Notes under the pieces: model-generated | Database searches by the model: none | Told to the model about the DNA's origin: nothing | What the model saw: the letters and a program-made list of their open reading frames with translations, nothing else | Shown here: piece by piece, positions 14,760-26,408 of the stretch | How positions within the stretch are numbered: position 1 is the stretch's first letter | How the letters are laid out: each line of letters starts with the position of its first letter | Translations under genes and position numbers: made by a program | Source: Paragonimus westermani | Lineage: Eukaryota; Platyhelminthes; Trematoda; Plagiorchiida; Troglotrematidae | Assembly: GCA_008508345.1 (NCBI GenBank) | Contig: QNGE01001220.1 | Span: 116,804 to 180,803, forward strand | Length of the DNA stretch: 64,000 bases | Direction: 5' to 3'

Positions 14760-15081
14760 TTCACATTTGATCGCTGTTTTTGCGTCCACATGAACTTTCC
14801 AACCAGCTTCTTTTGAAGGGGATTATAAACTCGAGTTCTGCTTTTGCTGGTGCTCGTCAGCAGTGCATGTACCTACCCCGGCCTGGATTAGAACACCCGC
14901 CACCCTTTAATGAGGAAATTATTTTGACCACTGCGTTGTTGCTTTACCATTGAGCGAAGATGTACACTGCTGACAAGTTCAGACGAAAACGAAACGCAAG
15001 TCTAGTGCTCCCTTCTGGAGTAGACTGACTGGAAAAGTTGTCTGAATGCGCAGACTGCGATCGAACCTCTGACGTTTAGTT
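14760..15081. repeat. Family B repeat, fold-back copy B1 (minus half then plus half) with two hammerhead relics
   Basis: 14760-14956 is family B on the minus strand: body (cacatttgatcgctg, accagcttctttt), decayed hammerhead, tRNA-like segment ending near ccattgag. 14957-15081 is family B on the plus strand, from the hammerhead into the body (tctgaatgcgcagactgcgatc). The plus hammerhead relic at 14964-15008 is 45 nt, as in the intact copy, and keeps GAAAC and GTC followed by TAGTGC. It has CTGACAAG where the core should be CTGANGAG. The minus relic near 14824-14866 has CTGACGAG but AGAAC in place of CGAAAC. Both are probably inactive. Confidence 0.8.
14964..15008 (+). ncRNA. Hammerhead ribozyme relic in B1 (core G changed to A)
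   Basis: Same 45-nt spacing as the intact ribozyme at 60962-61006: CTGACAAG, a stem II region, cGAAAC, gcaaGTC, then TAGTGC. The conserved second G of CUGANGA (catalytic G8) reads A. The stem II arms no longer pair well, and stem I pairs only partly (ACACTG with TAGTGC). It is expected to be inactive. Confidence 0.6.
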
Positions 15082-18000
15082 CGGAGCTACTCCACTTCCA
15101 CACCACTCACTAGAAATCCATGCACACAAAATCGACTTTTGACGCTGGAGTCACTACAGTCACAGCAACCTGGCAGAATCGATTTGTATAAAATTTAAAG
15201 AAATTTTACATCTCCCTACTCCACAGGTCAAGATGTACCCTTGCTGCTTCAGTTCTGTTTAATTTCCAATGTGACCACCAGATAGCCCATCATCCACGTT
15301 GGGGACAATCGTACTAGTTATCACACTAGTTATCATAACGTGCAAAAACCATAAAACATATTTTGTTTGTTGTCTGTCTCATGAAAGCGAAGTTACGCAA
15401 GAATCACATTACACTAATTTAAACATTTTCCAGATCGCTCACCTAAGCAAAGTCCAATCACTTTCTCTCATATACACACTAGTAGTTTTTTTTTACGAAC
15501 AACTCACCTACCATTATGTTTAGAAGCTCACAGTGGATTGTACCTCAAGTGCAGTTAATCCGCCGTTTTGTCAATAATCATTTCTTACTTCCGTTTGTGA
15601 CATTAATGCCTCACGGTCTATTACACCTGTGCCAATTACGAGACAAACACTATACTGGTTTTGGCATCAAACTACATTCAGCTGACCAGAATTTGTCCCA
15701 CGCATACTGTTTCTTCGAACGTTGAATTCATATCTGTTTAACGGTGTAAGCTCAAAAGTTATAATTAATATACAAGGTTTTGCTGATCTTCCACCGACTC
15801 ATGTTCTTTTATATCGTAAAGAACCATCATCGTAACCTTGGGTTTTTTAGTGCGACCTGTTTGGTTAAAATTACATCTGCACACGTCACTTGACTTTGAT
15901 GGTTACATCATGTCCGAACAAAATCAGAATGATTTCATATTTGGGTCGATAAAACGGATTTGAAGAAGTCTACAATAACATGCTCCGGCTATTCTGTTAA
16001 CATATTGTCTGTGGTGATTACAATGTGAACACTGATTGTCATGGATACAGTTTGAATATAATCTGTTCCACATAAATAGACTGGGCATAACACAACGTTA
16101 CAGACAGGTTGTAATAATTTACGTTTCAACCACCTCAGTTGGACTTCCTGAAGAATGTTGCAGTAGAAAGGTAGCTCGAAATTTTTGACTTCATTATTAC
16201 TGAATATGTTGTGAACATATCATATTCTGATTTTTTCACAAGGATATGTGCTGCTATGGGAAGATGATTGTTATGACGCTACACAAATATGAATGATGCC
16301 ACTTGAGGTTTAGTTGTCAAAACACTGAATTATTATCGTCGACTACTCAGGCAACACTCTCTGTATAATCATCCGAAAGTTAGAAGTGTTTGCAAAAGTA
16401 CTCTAACCACAATTATTACAAACAACCTTCACAATGTGATTCGGATATTACTTTGATTTTTTTTAATCAAAACTCTTGCTTAATTTTTGTGTGGATGCTC
16501 ACTAGTGAGTACGATTAATTGTCTATGAATTAAGACCAAATGATCAATTATTTTCACGTCTTGTTGCTCCAATCAATAAGTCCACAACTTGCAATATACT
16601 TGGAGGTGGTTGTTCTTATTTGCCTGATCACTGTTACTGTTCAAAGTATTCCCAGTAGGTATTGAATATTTTTTGGGCAACGCAAAACCTGTTCATTAGA
16701 GTAGTATTTTCTATCTCGTTCTGCTACTTCAACCAGTTGATTGGTGGAACAAACGTGTGTGACAAACTTACTAGTCAAAATGCACATGACACTCTCAATA
16801 CCAATGTCGTTTATCCGAAATGTCCCCATTATGACTATACCTTATCTACCCTTGATTTGAAGATGAACTATCAAGTGATTCTCGCATTTTCCTTATTGTA
16901 AAGATCACGCAAACGTTATAAAATGACTAGATGTCACTTTCTCTTGTGAACGACAATAATATCAGTTGGTTGCTGGGAATTAGGAAGTTGTAAATAAAAG
17001 GTAAACCATTTAACTCCATACTACTCAACACCTGTTGTTTTGCAACAGCGGATCAACAAGCGAGATGAGACCTTGTCATGTTCCGTAAGGCCGAACAAGG
17101 GCCAAATAACGATATTTTGCAATGAGAAGCTATTGACTACAGTGTACATATTATTTTTCTCGAACAAAACCAAATTGAAGGTTTCAAAAATTTTATTCCA
17201 AGGAATAAGTCTGCTGTTTGATCGCTCGAAGTGTCTTCAAAAAGTGACGGGTTGTGCTCCGCTTCCGTTCTTTTCCCAATGACTTGCTTCAAACCGATTT
17301 TTAAATGCGCCGGGTCGGCGCGTCAGGCTATAGTTGCCTGGATTCCGAAAGAAAACTGTTTCAGCCTTTTACAGACTCCATTGCCATTATGATGAATGCA
17401 CCCAACGCATTGAACCAAATATGCATCAACACTGTCAGTAAAACTTTCGCCGTCCAAAAAGCGAGTTTTTATTGGGGCGGTTGTCATAAGAGAAATGACT
17501 AATTATTCAAGCTGTAACTCACTGAACGCTTTAGCCCAATCTCTGTGAATACCGTAGAACAACAATCTACTAAACAAAAAGATGAACCGTGTACAACACG
17601 TTCATGGCGTGAGGTCACGCGACTAGTGGTTGGTCCAGTAATCACTATCGAAATTGTTAGAATAATGTTACTGTAACCACACATTGTAGTTTTTCTTTTA
17701 GAATGAGCATTACTGACAAGTAAAATCAGCGGATTATTACAAAAATGAACAACAGAATCCTCCATATTTACATCTACATATTAGTCAGGTGTTTTGACAA
17801 AGTCAGAAACTAGTGAATATTCTCCTTTAGACGGAAAGTTAAACTATAATAACGTTTTTGTGAATATTTCTTACTGAGCGCAGCACCGATAATCAGATGT
17901 AAAGACCAACTTATTCTGTTTTGCCGATCACGCAAATTTGTGTATGAGTAGTACTGAGAACGGGCACCTTGTCCATTGCATAAGCTGTAGTTTATAAGCG

Positions 18001-18857
18001 CATGCTCAGAACTCCACATCAAGCTAAAGTATACGGAACCGTTTAAGTCTTTAAGCGGTTTTCTAAGCGCCGTTTATTACCAGACAGCATACGAACTTCT
18101 TTAAGAAGGAAGATTAAACATTTTATGGTTTCGAGATACCTTCATAATCAGCTGATGTGTGTGTTGCAGGTTATGTGCACATTATCCACATGGACTGCAA
18201 GTGTTAGACCTAGTTTTCAATCGGGTGATCCACAGACACAATATGCTTTTTTTGTCTGATCAATAGGAAACAAATCCGAATTAATCTCTGACCTTGGTAG
18301 GCTAAACGCTCAAAGCAACCTTTGTGAGCGGGGTTTTTAATTGCGTAGTCTAGCTCCAATTGTCTCGTCCAACGCCAGGATGATTTTTTGGAATGGCGTC
18401 GGTGGATTGGTTGGATATTTGGAGACGACCATGAACCACTAGGTGGCACAAACCGTATGGCTGTTTTCAGGAGAGAAACGGTCACAATTCTTATCAATTT
18501 CATTATTGTGATTCTGAACGAGGGTGTATTATGCTTTCATATTCTTTTGCAAAATGTGTTTCCGTGAAGTCAAAACGAGGAGAACCTGTCTCCTGGCCCA
18601 AATCACATGAGTACACCTTGTATAATAATGATACCTCAATCGAGGATTCAGATCGAGTGAAAATCGAGAAACTTTCCAAAGTTGTCTTGGGTAGGTAAGA
18701 GAAAAGCTTAGTTGACGTAGATTTGCGCTGGAATTGTCCAAACTGTTTTCGGAATAAATCAGACGTTACACTCAGTGAGCATATCAACATTCTAACCCAA
18801 TTAAAAACTCGATTTACTTTTTCGAGCGTGAGTTAGAAATCACCTCTGAGTGATGCA
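15082..18857. other. No gene recognised
   Basis: Frames of 60-97 codons on both strands, with no motif I know and no repeated sequence that I recognise from elsewhere in the window. Confidence 0.55.
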
Positions 18858-19486
18858 GTAGGCTCTTTTCGAAAAGAAAAAGTAGACTTAATTTTCTCTC
18901 CCCTTAGAGCTCATCGGTAGTATGTACTGCTGACACGAGTGGAATCGTGAGTCCGATCACGTTTTCACGAGACAAACCTGTTGACCTCTGAGCAATTAGC
19001 CTCACACTAGACATTTCATATGAAAACTGAAATCCCCTGCTACTCATCAACAACCAAAATATCGCTCAGCAGGTTAGCATCTTCTGTGACTTCAACTTGC
19101 AAAGAAGTCCCAACTAAGCAATCATCGAGTAGAGTCAAAGGGACAATTACTGTATCTCTTCTCAAGTCGATCAGGTAATCACAGCATTGTTCGCAAGCGA
19201 ATGTGCTTTAGCGTTTACAAACGATGATCCGGTCGTGCATAATGTGGGGTGAATGGTGCAGTAGTCAGCATGTTTGTTTCGTAAAAGCGTAGTCGGAGTT
19301 CCGATTCCGGCTTTGTGGACGGTACGTACTAACAACAGGCTCTAACGCGAGCAGAACTCGAGTTTATTTAATCTTTTCGGAAGGAGCCCACTGTAAATTA
19401 TGTGGGAATGCGACAACTGCAATCACTTGTGGGTAACATTCAATTTATATGAGAACAAAAATCCTCTACTACTCAACGGTTGTTTG
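18858..19486. repeat. Family B repeat, long fold-back copy B2
   Basis: 18858-19012 is minus-oriented: a body end (ctcttttcgaaaagaa), a decayed hammerhead (minus strand CCGATGAGCTCT then GAGAGAAAA), and the tRNA-like segment running to about 19012. 19013-19486 is plus-oriented: tail (aaatcccctgctactcatca), unit core, tRNA-like segment with a GTTCCGATTCC B-box relic at 19298-19308, decayed hammerhead (actcgagttta near 19352-19362), body and a second tail (tcctctactactca, about 19463-19477). Having a tail at both ends of the plus part shows the same tail-to-core junction as the 431-bp tandem at 61 kb. It is older than the 40 and 61 kb copies. Confidence 0.8.
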
Positions 19487-22400
19487 GGTTACACATAACA
19501 GGGCTGCTGAAACGTTACTGGCCGCTCAGGACAATTTACTTAGCAACAAGCAACCAAAAATTTCAAGAATACTGGTTCAAATGATAGGTTTAACAGGACT
19601 GTCTCCAAAGTACGAGGAAAATTCGGAAAAGACAACCAAACCGGCTGTAATTCATACGGTACGGCCGACGATAATTACCATTCGTGGTTTTTCGTAGTGA
19701 ATGTGAATTAATTGAACACTCAAACTATCCAACAGAAAAGGCATTTGAAGTGGTGCAGCCATAAACGACTCAGCTAAATAGCCAAGACTCAACGGAGAAT
19801 GGGCCCATTGAGGCAATCGTGTTCAAGTGAACACGAATTTATAGGCAATATCGAGTAACAGATTGTAACCACTCAAGAAATCTCAGTCAAAAATACGAGA
19901 ATATGCAAATCCACATGTGTATCTATGATAGAAAACTTACTGGACATTTTCACTGCACCCAACCAAATGCCATAGGGAGAAAACTTTGAGACTGGTTTAT
20001 ACAAGCAAAGCAAACACGTTTGAAGAAATTCGAAATTCAACATCGATTCATCTACAAGACGACAAACGTACTGATCTAACACTAACAAACACAACGTCAT
20101 TTCCTGAGGTCCATCTGGGCAACATCTTCAACAAATCCGCCGGGTACGTCAGAGGATAGAATAATGGACATACTGTCTATCATATCTCGCTTTGACTTTC
20201 TCCGTGAGCTCCCAGAAAATGTAACAGTCTCATACGCTGTCTCGCACCACCCAATGGTGATTCGATATTCACTTGTATTACATTACTATACAATACTGGA
20301 GATGCCTGAGCTACCTTGCTTACCGGTCAGAAACCCGGAAGATCAGATGTATCACAAACGAGGACGGTGACTCTTACTTACTAATTATTCGAGACAACAA
20401 ACCGCTTGTAAGGATCTTGTTGCCAGACGGATGTTCATGTCACAGCCGTTTAAAAAATGATCATGCAAAATTTTGAGGTCATTTCCAAATGTTTGTTTGG
20501 GGCTCAAATTAGGGCCACTTGGTCGTTAAAAATATTCACCATATTTCAATTTCCCATGATTTCTGGAATCCTTCTGCATCAACATTTGTAAATGACTATT
20601 AATCATTCGCGCAAGTTCTCGAACGTAAGTAAACGGAGTTGCCTCGTTCATAAGTTGTTGGAGAGTCATAGAAGCAAGTACTCATCGATGAATGTGATTG
20701 CGCTTTCCAAAGCTATGTTCACGGTTAGTCTTTGGTAGGTTAACGTGCAAACCGATTCCACGACATCAAAAAGCCAGTACTCTGTGCATGATATAAAGTT
20801 CATAGCTCTTTTATCAGCTATCACGATGTTACTACAACTGTCGTTACCTGAGGCATCCGGATTACCTTATTCATCCACAAATTCCATGAATGTCACGATG
20901 GATGACCAGCACAAGTCTACGATATGACAAACTTACAACCATAATAGCTTAACCGCCTCAATCTATCCTCATTCTGGAGGAAGCAAATTAATCCGCTCTC
21001 GTATGCCTAAACTCTTATTTACCAACTACTACTTTAGTAATTTTAGATGAAGGTTGACTCCCTGCAGAAATTCCAAGTGTCACAAGTCATCTCGGACCAT
21101 CTTCTTCTTTAGGCTTCCGGGTAACCTTTCGTTCAACCGGATCAGATAAGCAGAACCGATCAACACCTCCGTCAACCTGGTTGGACCAGTGTAATATCTC
21201 GTGTTTTCACCGAAGCAAATAAACGTCTGCGTCTATCTAGTTCAGAGATGAACACCTCTGGACATCCGAACAATTCCTTTTTCACAGACTAGACGGCGTG
21301 TTGTTGGCGACATACTGTCGATCCTGATAAAAGCACACACTACCTAGGAATTCCATCACCCTTGTTGCAGCAATAGTAAATCGTTCATGTTAATCTTCAT
21401 TCAGTCTGCTTTTCACGTTAAGTTGGGCATATCTAGAAAATGCACATATGTTTACGACGACTCATCAGAATGTTCGATCTAAAGCCTAGACGGATGTACA
21501 CCTCTTCGAGCGATTGATCGAACTGGACTCACGCCCATTGTGTCCTTGTCTTACGCCATCCTTTGGTTACATTAGAACAACCCCTCGCTGGAATTGTCTG
21601 TGGAAACCGACAGCGTGTGCTGTTACTCAGGCTTTTTTCTACACAGTCCCAACTTTTCTGTTGCAACCAACACTTCCTTCTGCCTCATATGTGTTTCTAC
21701 TCGATTGCGAAGCACGCCCTCCTTCTTTCTGCGCGTTCACTTGACAATGAAGATTGTAATGAGGAATGTTCTACGAAGTTGGTTTCGTTGAACCACTCTC
21801 CTTTTTCGGGAGTATACGTGGGACTCAAAAATTTGTCCCACAATCTGGTTTTTACTGTCATCAAAAGAATCCTGTTTTGAAATAAGATTCAACGACAAAA
21901 ATGCTTACTTGCCATCCGGAGATCATCGGTCTGTGCCGCATAATCTCATTCTGATTTCATTCCAAAACCGTCGTACATAAACCGGGTGAAGAAAACTGGA
22001 CTTTCCCGTTGTATAAATGGTTCTTTTATTATGATTCAGCACACCGTGCCATGATAGGTCAACTAGCAGCAATTGTTCTTTAAACATTTTTTTCAGTGAC
22101 CATGAACGATGTTAAAAATATGGATCTAATATTTTGCGATGTTAAAGGGAACCGTTTAGTGACAAAATAATTCGTTTTCCCTATGGTGAGTATAGTGAGC
22201 ACGTACTAAAACATGTCGACAAGGCGTTCTACTTGACTGTCCGCTGAGATGTTCACAGAATAACATTGTTGGATAGAAATGTTTCAGCTTATACGCATAT
22301 GTACACATGTTAAGAACTCAAGTCAAGGTATTGAGCTAAAGGAGATAGGTTATCGCAGTTAAGACTACAAAACCTCACGGAAATGCGTAGGGCAGTATGA

Positions 22401-25235
22401 CTTGGGAACAGAACAGACGTAGGTGACTTCAATTTGGTTAGCCGATGTGAACTAAATATCACTCAGAAATGTGAAATTCCTTTATAAAGCATGCAATTCT
22501 GGGAGGAGTTTGAGATGGTCGACGACAATTTTCTATCAGTATAAGCCGGTAACCGCCTTGTTTGTTTGCTCGGCGGAAATATCTGCGCACACCGTTCCAT
22601 GCATGCGTTCGAGACATTTTTAAAGGGTTCCATTTACGCGGTGAATTCGGTACTTGTCCACTCATTCCTGTGTTAGCCATGGTAGTTGTAAACCGACGCC
22701 AAATTGATTTGTTCACAGTACGCGTTACAAAGAGTAACTAGAACGAATTCTGAATAAATCCCTATTGATATTAATATTGTTTACATTCGTAGATGAACAA
22801 TAGAAATCAAATGATAAATCGTACATTTTTAACGTGACAAGATATGCACACATAAACAAAGGCAAATGAACAAGTCCGGATGAGGCACGGTTGAATGTAA
22901 GATATTTATCCGTTGAATAACATTTAAAAGCTTTCACCGCAATCGGTAGTAACATATCCTTACTAGACTCAGTAGAGATGAGGCCTAACAGGTTGGGCGT
23001 TGTGTTCAAAATGTCACTGATGAATGGGTTGAGAATAACACAAAGTCACGAGCAGGTTGCAATACTCTACGTTTCTACCAATTTAGGTGATTTTTTTCTG
23101 GAGTTTCGTAACCGAAATGACATTAACGAAGGAGTTTCCGTTGGTGGTACTCAGTGTCAAAATTTTTACACTTTTCTTTTAATCAATTTCTTTCGAATTA
23201 GGAACAAGTGGGACACGCTGGGCGTTTACTAATGCGCTTCGCTGGTTTGGCTCATTTGTACGTCGGCTATAACGATGGACTTGCGCATATGATTGACTGG
23301 TTGCCAGAGTTCAGAAATAATTGTCTACAATCAGCAACAAGACCAATTAGGAAGTCAACATTGGCGGGTATTGTGACTAGGATGAAAGCGATCAGCTGTT
23401 CTGTCAGCTTTATTGAAACAGTTAGTTGGCCACTTTTGCAACACTCGATATATGGCAAACGCGAGTGAATGAGCAGATAGTATTATTTAACAGATATACA
23501 ATGTAAGCTCAGAGCTTGAGCTAACAAAAATTCATTTATGGGCTATAGTTGAATTAATTTTGTACTGGCAACGACTTCAAGAAGCTTACCATTTTCAAAA
23601 GCTTACGTGTAAATTGACTTACACAGTATGAGTGCACACTTTTAACATTAACAGTAGCTACGTCGGCGGATTGTTACCAATAGGGTATAAACTTTTGTAG
23701 AGTAATTATTCGCATCAGCTGAACATATCAGTCCGTCAAGAGTACTGCTCCCTGAACACAGTGAAGAGATGCAAGTAAACGTCCACACCTCTTCACTTTA
23801 TTGGCGATTTCGGCTATGTAACAAAACCAGCCTCTTTCAGGCTTCTTCGTAGTTCGACCTGAGTAGGTGGAGTCCGTTTTTTGTTTGCACTGAATCCGCT
23901 CGGATTCGTTTCTTCAGATAGCAATCATCCAACGTGTTTGATCTATATTTCATTCTTGATTTCCGTTCTTTTTCTTAGACACTTCCAGCACAGCCTGAGA
24001 GTTCACGCTAAAAATTGCGAACAAGTTGTCTGTCTGGTTCTGTTTGTCAGCCAGCTGATGTTTTCTTCAAGTTTTCACGTCTGCTGTCAATAGACTACTG
24101 GGTTAAACGAAAAATTTTGGCGACGAGACTGAATCGTAAGGAAAGAAAACTGACGCTGCACGATATGCACTGCGATGTGACCGTTTGTACTAAAATATAT
24201 CTATACCTTCAGAATTCCAAACGACAACAATATGACAACAGTAAACCCATAGCACACTAAGTACCGGGACAGCATCAACCAGGAAAACAGGCTGTTTCAC
24301 GATTATCTTAATTATCACAACAAACTCTCAGAAACTACACGTTATGCCCGCCATTTAAATAAGTGATTAGGTAATGTTTTGGAGCCGATGACACTGACCA
24401 TATCTGTTGTCAGTTGTCTTTCTGCCCAACGACTTCACACTTACAATTTTCGTCCATTTCGGTAGCTGATGAGTGACTGCGATTGTGTAATGGTCTGGTG
24501 ACAACAGTGTTGTCTCAAACGGACTTTTTCTGTCTGGATTGGCACGAATATCATTTGACTAGACACTTGTTATAGTCTGGATCAACCTGTGCACTTTGTT
24601 TATACACAATCAAAAAAGCGAGTTGACCTTACAATTTTACCGCCAAAAATGTGTTAAATACGCGCTTCTTCAGACAGAGCCTGAATTACACCTATTAAGC
24701 TCGAAATTGGGAGTCAGTTCTACAAAATGCGTTCATATTCGGAAACAAAAGTAAGAGGGTAGCATACGTTAGTCACGCAGGCGAAATTCTTACCTAAGAA
24801 AGGATTTGACACAAATGTTGAGCTCACAGTGTCACCGGTATTGTAACTTAGGTTGCAAAGAATGTTCGCGCAACTGAAACCGGTAGGCTTTGAAGGAGCG
24901 GATGAACACATTGAAATGATTTTGCAAATCACTGATTATGCGCACAGTGAACACAAATGCACTTTGGAAAGAGTCTCGAACGGATGGAAGAAAATCCTCG
25001 TAGAATAACGGAACATTTCAGAGAAGTATGCTGATTTCCTAGACAACATGGACTACGATACAAAATTGATTAATGCTGGGCCTGATTAAACGAACTTTCT
25101 GAAAGGAAAACACAGGTGAGGATGAATAACCGACAAGTGACAAAAAGAGAATATACCATTGGCGTCCATCTGTAGTTGATTGTATTCTTTTGAATTACTA
25201 ATGAACACTATGGCAGGTATAAGAATTTAGAAAAG
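19487..25235. other. No gene recognised
   Basis: The longest frames (about 105 codons at 21563-21880, 94 codons at 22725-23009) show no domain or motif I recognise, and neighbouring frames overlap without codon-like structure. No RNA gene or tandem array seen. Confidence 0.5.
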
Positions 25236-25292
25236 ACCCCACTGCGAAAAGTCGGGGCTTCGGCAGGATTCGAACCAGAGACGGACACAGCT
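25236..25292 (-). repeat. Family A fragment, minus strand (tRNA-like 3' end)
   Basis: Read on the minus strand, this has the T-arm and acceptor end of the family A tRNA-like module (ggttcgaatcctgccgaagcc) followed by the gacttttcgcagt flank, as after the two plus copies (gacttttcacagt). It sits head to head with the plus copies that start about 10 bp later, giving again a minus-then-plus arrangement. Confidence 0.8.
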
Positions 25293-25349
25293 TGCCGAGT
25301 TGTGGGTGGGTAACAGAGTCCAAATGTGGAAGTTCCGAGCTCCTGGTGT

Positions 25350-25429
25350 GGCTTCGTAGCTCAGCTGGTAGAGCGCTTGCCGCAATGAGGCATGCTGTGT
25401 CTGTCGCCGGTTCGAATCCAGCCGAAGCC
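25350..25429 (+). ncRNA. tRNA-like module of family A (copy 1), not a functional tRNA
   Basis: An 80-nt cloverleaf-like sequence. The 7-bp acceptor stem GGCTTCG/CGAAGCC is perfect, the D arm is GCTC/GAGC, and the T loop TTCGAAT has a GCCGG/CCAGC stem with one mismatch. The region between D and T arms is about eight nucleotides too long for a standard tRNA. The best anticodon stem is only 4 bp (TGCC/GGCA), with a loop lacking U33. It is therefore a tRNA-derived SINE head carrying a Pol III promoter, not a tRNA gene. Confidence 0.8.
25357..25419 (+). promoter_or_regulatory. Internal Pol III A and B boxes of family A
   Basis: The A box TAGCTCAGCTGG is at 25357-25368 and the B box GGTTCGAATCC at 25409-25419; both match the eukaryotic tRNA promoter consensus. 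The second tandem copy has the same boxes 305 bp downstream. Confidence 0.8.
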
Positions 25430-25490
25430 CTGACTTTTCACAGTTGGGTCTCATCTAAATTCATGAATCTGCCATACTACTCATCAGTAA

Positions 25491-25752
25491 TACAATTTCT
25501 ATGCTCAGCAGTGGCGCTGGTGGATTTCAGCGTGAACTGTTTGAGAAATCCTGCCAGGGCAGTCGATCCCCTGAATCATTTGGTGGATTCCATATGAGAC
25601 AGTGGGACGGGTGGGTAACAGAGTCCGAATGTGGAAGTTCCGAGCTCCTGGTGTGGCTTCGTAGCTCAGCTGGTAGAGCGCTTGTCGCGTTGAGGCATGC
25701 TGTGTCTGTCGCTGGTTCGAATCCAGCCGAAGCCCTGACTTTTCACAGTATT
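25491..25752 (+). repeat. Family A tRNA-derived repeat, second tandem copy
   Basis: Begins with the family A 5' segment (gtggatttcagcgtgaactg, about 25520-25539), which is also present in the 8.9 kb minus copy, so it belongs to the element. It then has the gggtgggtaacagagtcc lead and the tRNA-like module 25655-25734. The T stem here is perfect (GCTGG/CCAGC) and the anticodon-like loop is GCGTTGA. The flank gacttttcacagtattg ends the copy near 25752; the tail seen in copy 1 is missing, so it is truncated or diverged at its 3' end. Confidence 0.85.
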
Positions 25753-25965
25753 GTCTTGATTTGGTCTGGTTTTCCACAGCTAAGAACTTGCCCAAGACAC
25801 GCAGAGATGAATTGTGATTCTGATAGACGGGCTTGATGAGCAATATGTAGGTATTTGTTGGATTACTTATTCGGGAACAAGTCAGAAATGAACAGCTATG
25901 CACGGTTTAAAACTCTAGCTGGATTTGTGGACTTCTCTGTAAACAAGTTGAACAGTGCTCTGCTG

Positions 25966-26408
25966 ACACCACATTAGGCACGTCCGAACCATTTTATGAA
26001 GGTTGAGCCACATTCGCTTGTGAGTAATGCTCTGATTGTCCGATCGCTTTGAGAAGACACAGTAACTGTCCTGTCAACTCTACCTGATGACTCCTTGACC
26101 GCAACCTCTTTGAAAGTTGAGGTCAAACATGTATTAACGTGTTGAGCGATTTTTCGACTACTGCTGAGTAGCAAGGGATTTTGGTTTTCATGTAAATTGA
26201 GTATCACCTAAAATTGATCTCAACTGTCGCATTTCCATAGACAATCCACTTGACCCTTTTTGGAAAGAAGCAATAAACTCGGATTCCGTTTTTGTTAACG
26301 CATGCCAGTAGTACACATCCATGACTATGGGAATGCAGCAGCTGAGATCACTTGTGGATGACGTTCAACTTATATAAAAACCAAAATCCCATGTTGCCCA
26401 TCAGTTTT
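25966..26408. repeat. Family B repeat, fold-back copy B3
   Basis: 25966-26322 is one continuous minus-strand stretch reading hammerhead relic (minus strand agtactactggcatgcg, around 26275-26318), body, tail (gactactgctgagtag near 26156-26171), core (cgcttgtgagtaatgctctg at 26029-26048) and the start of the tRNA-like segment. 26323-26408 turns to the plus strand (ggaatgcagcagctgagatc, then aaaatcccatgttgcccatcag). The uninterrupted passage from tail into core shows the element was copied as a multimer or circularly permuted unit. No functional ribozyme remains. Confidence 0.75.

Larger units (their letters stand above)
25303..25490 (+). repeat. Family A tRNA-derived repeat, first tandem copy
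   Basis: Starts with a gggtgggtaacagagtcc lead, continues through the tRNA-like module 25350-25429 and the gacttttcacagt flank, and ends at the tail actactcatcagtaa (25476-25490). The distance to the same point of the next copy is 305 bp (25350 to 25655), so this is a head-to-tail tandem. Pol III boxes are present (see separate entries). Nothing in it is protein-coding, although the open frames through it look long. Confidence 0.85.

Noticed and set aside
25476..25490. Hammerhead core in the shared tail (minus strand reads CTGATGAG)
   Set aside because: No stem II and no GAAA follow within range; in family B the true ribozyme is elsewhere in the unit.
25350..25734. Two functional tRNA genes
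   Set aside because: Acceptor, D and T arms are good, but the anticodon region is too long, its stem is only 4 bp and the loop lacks U33; they lie inside a repeated element.
25292..25903. Open frames of 101-132 codons across the family A copies (reading ..RSSAGRALVALRHAVSVAGSNPAEAL..)
   Set aside because: They are translations of the tRNA-like repeat on both strands; such strings are familiar as spurious predictions from SINEs.
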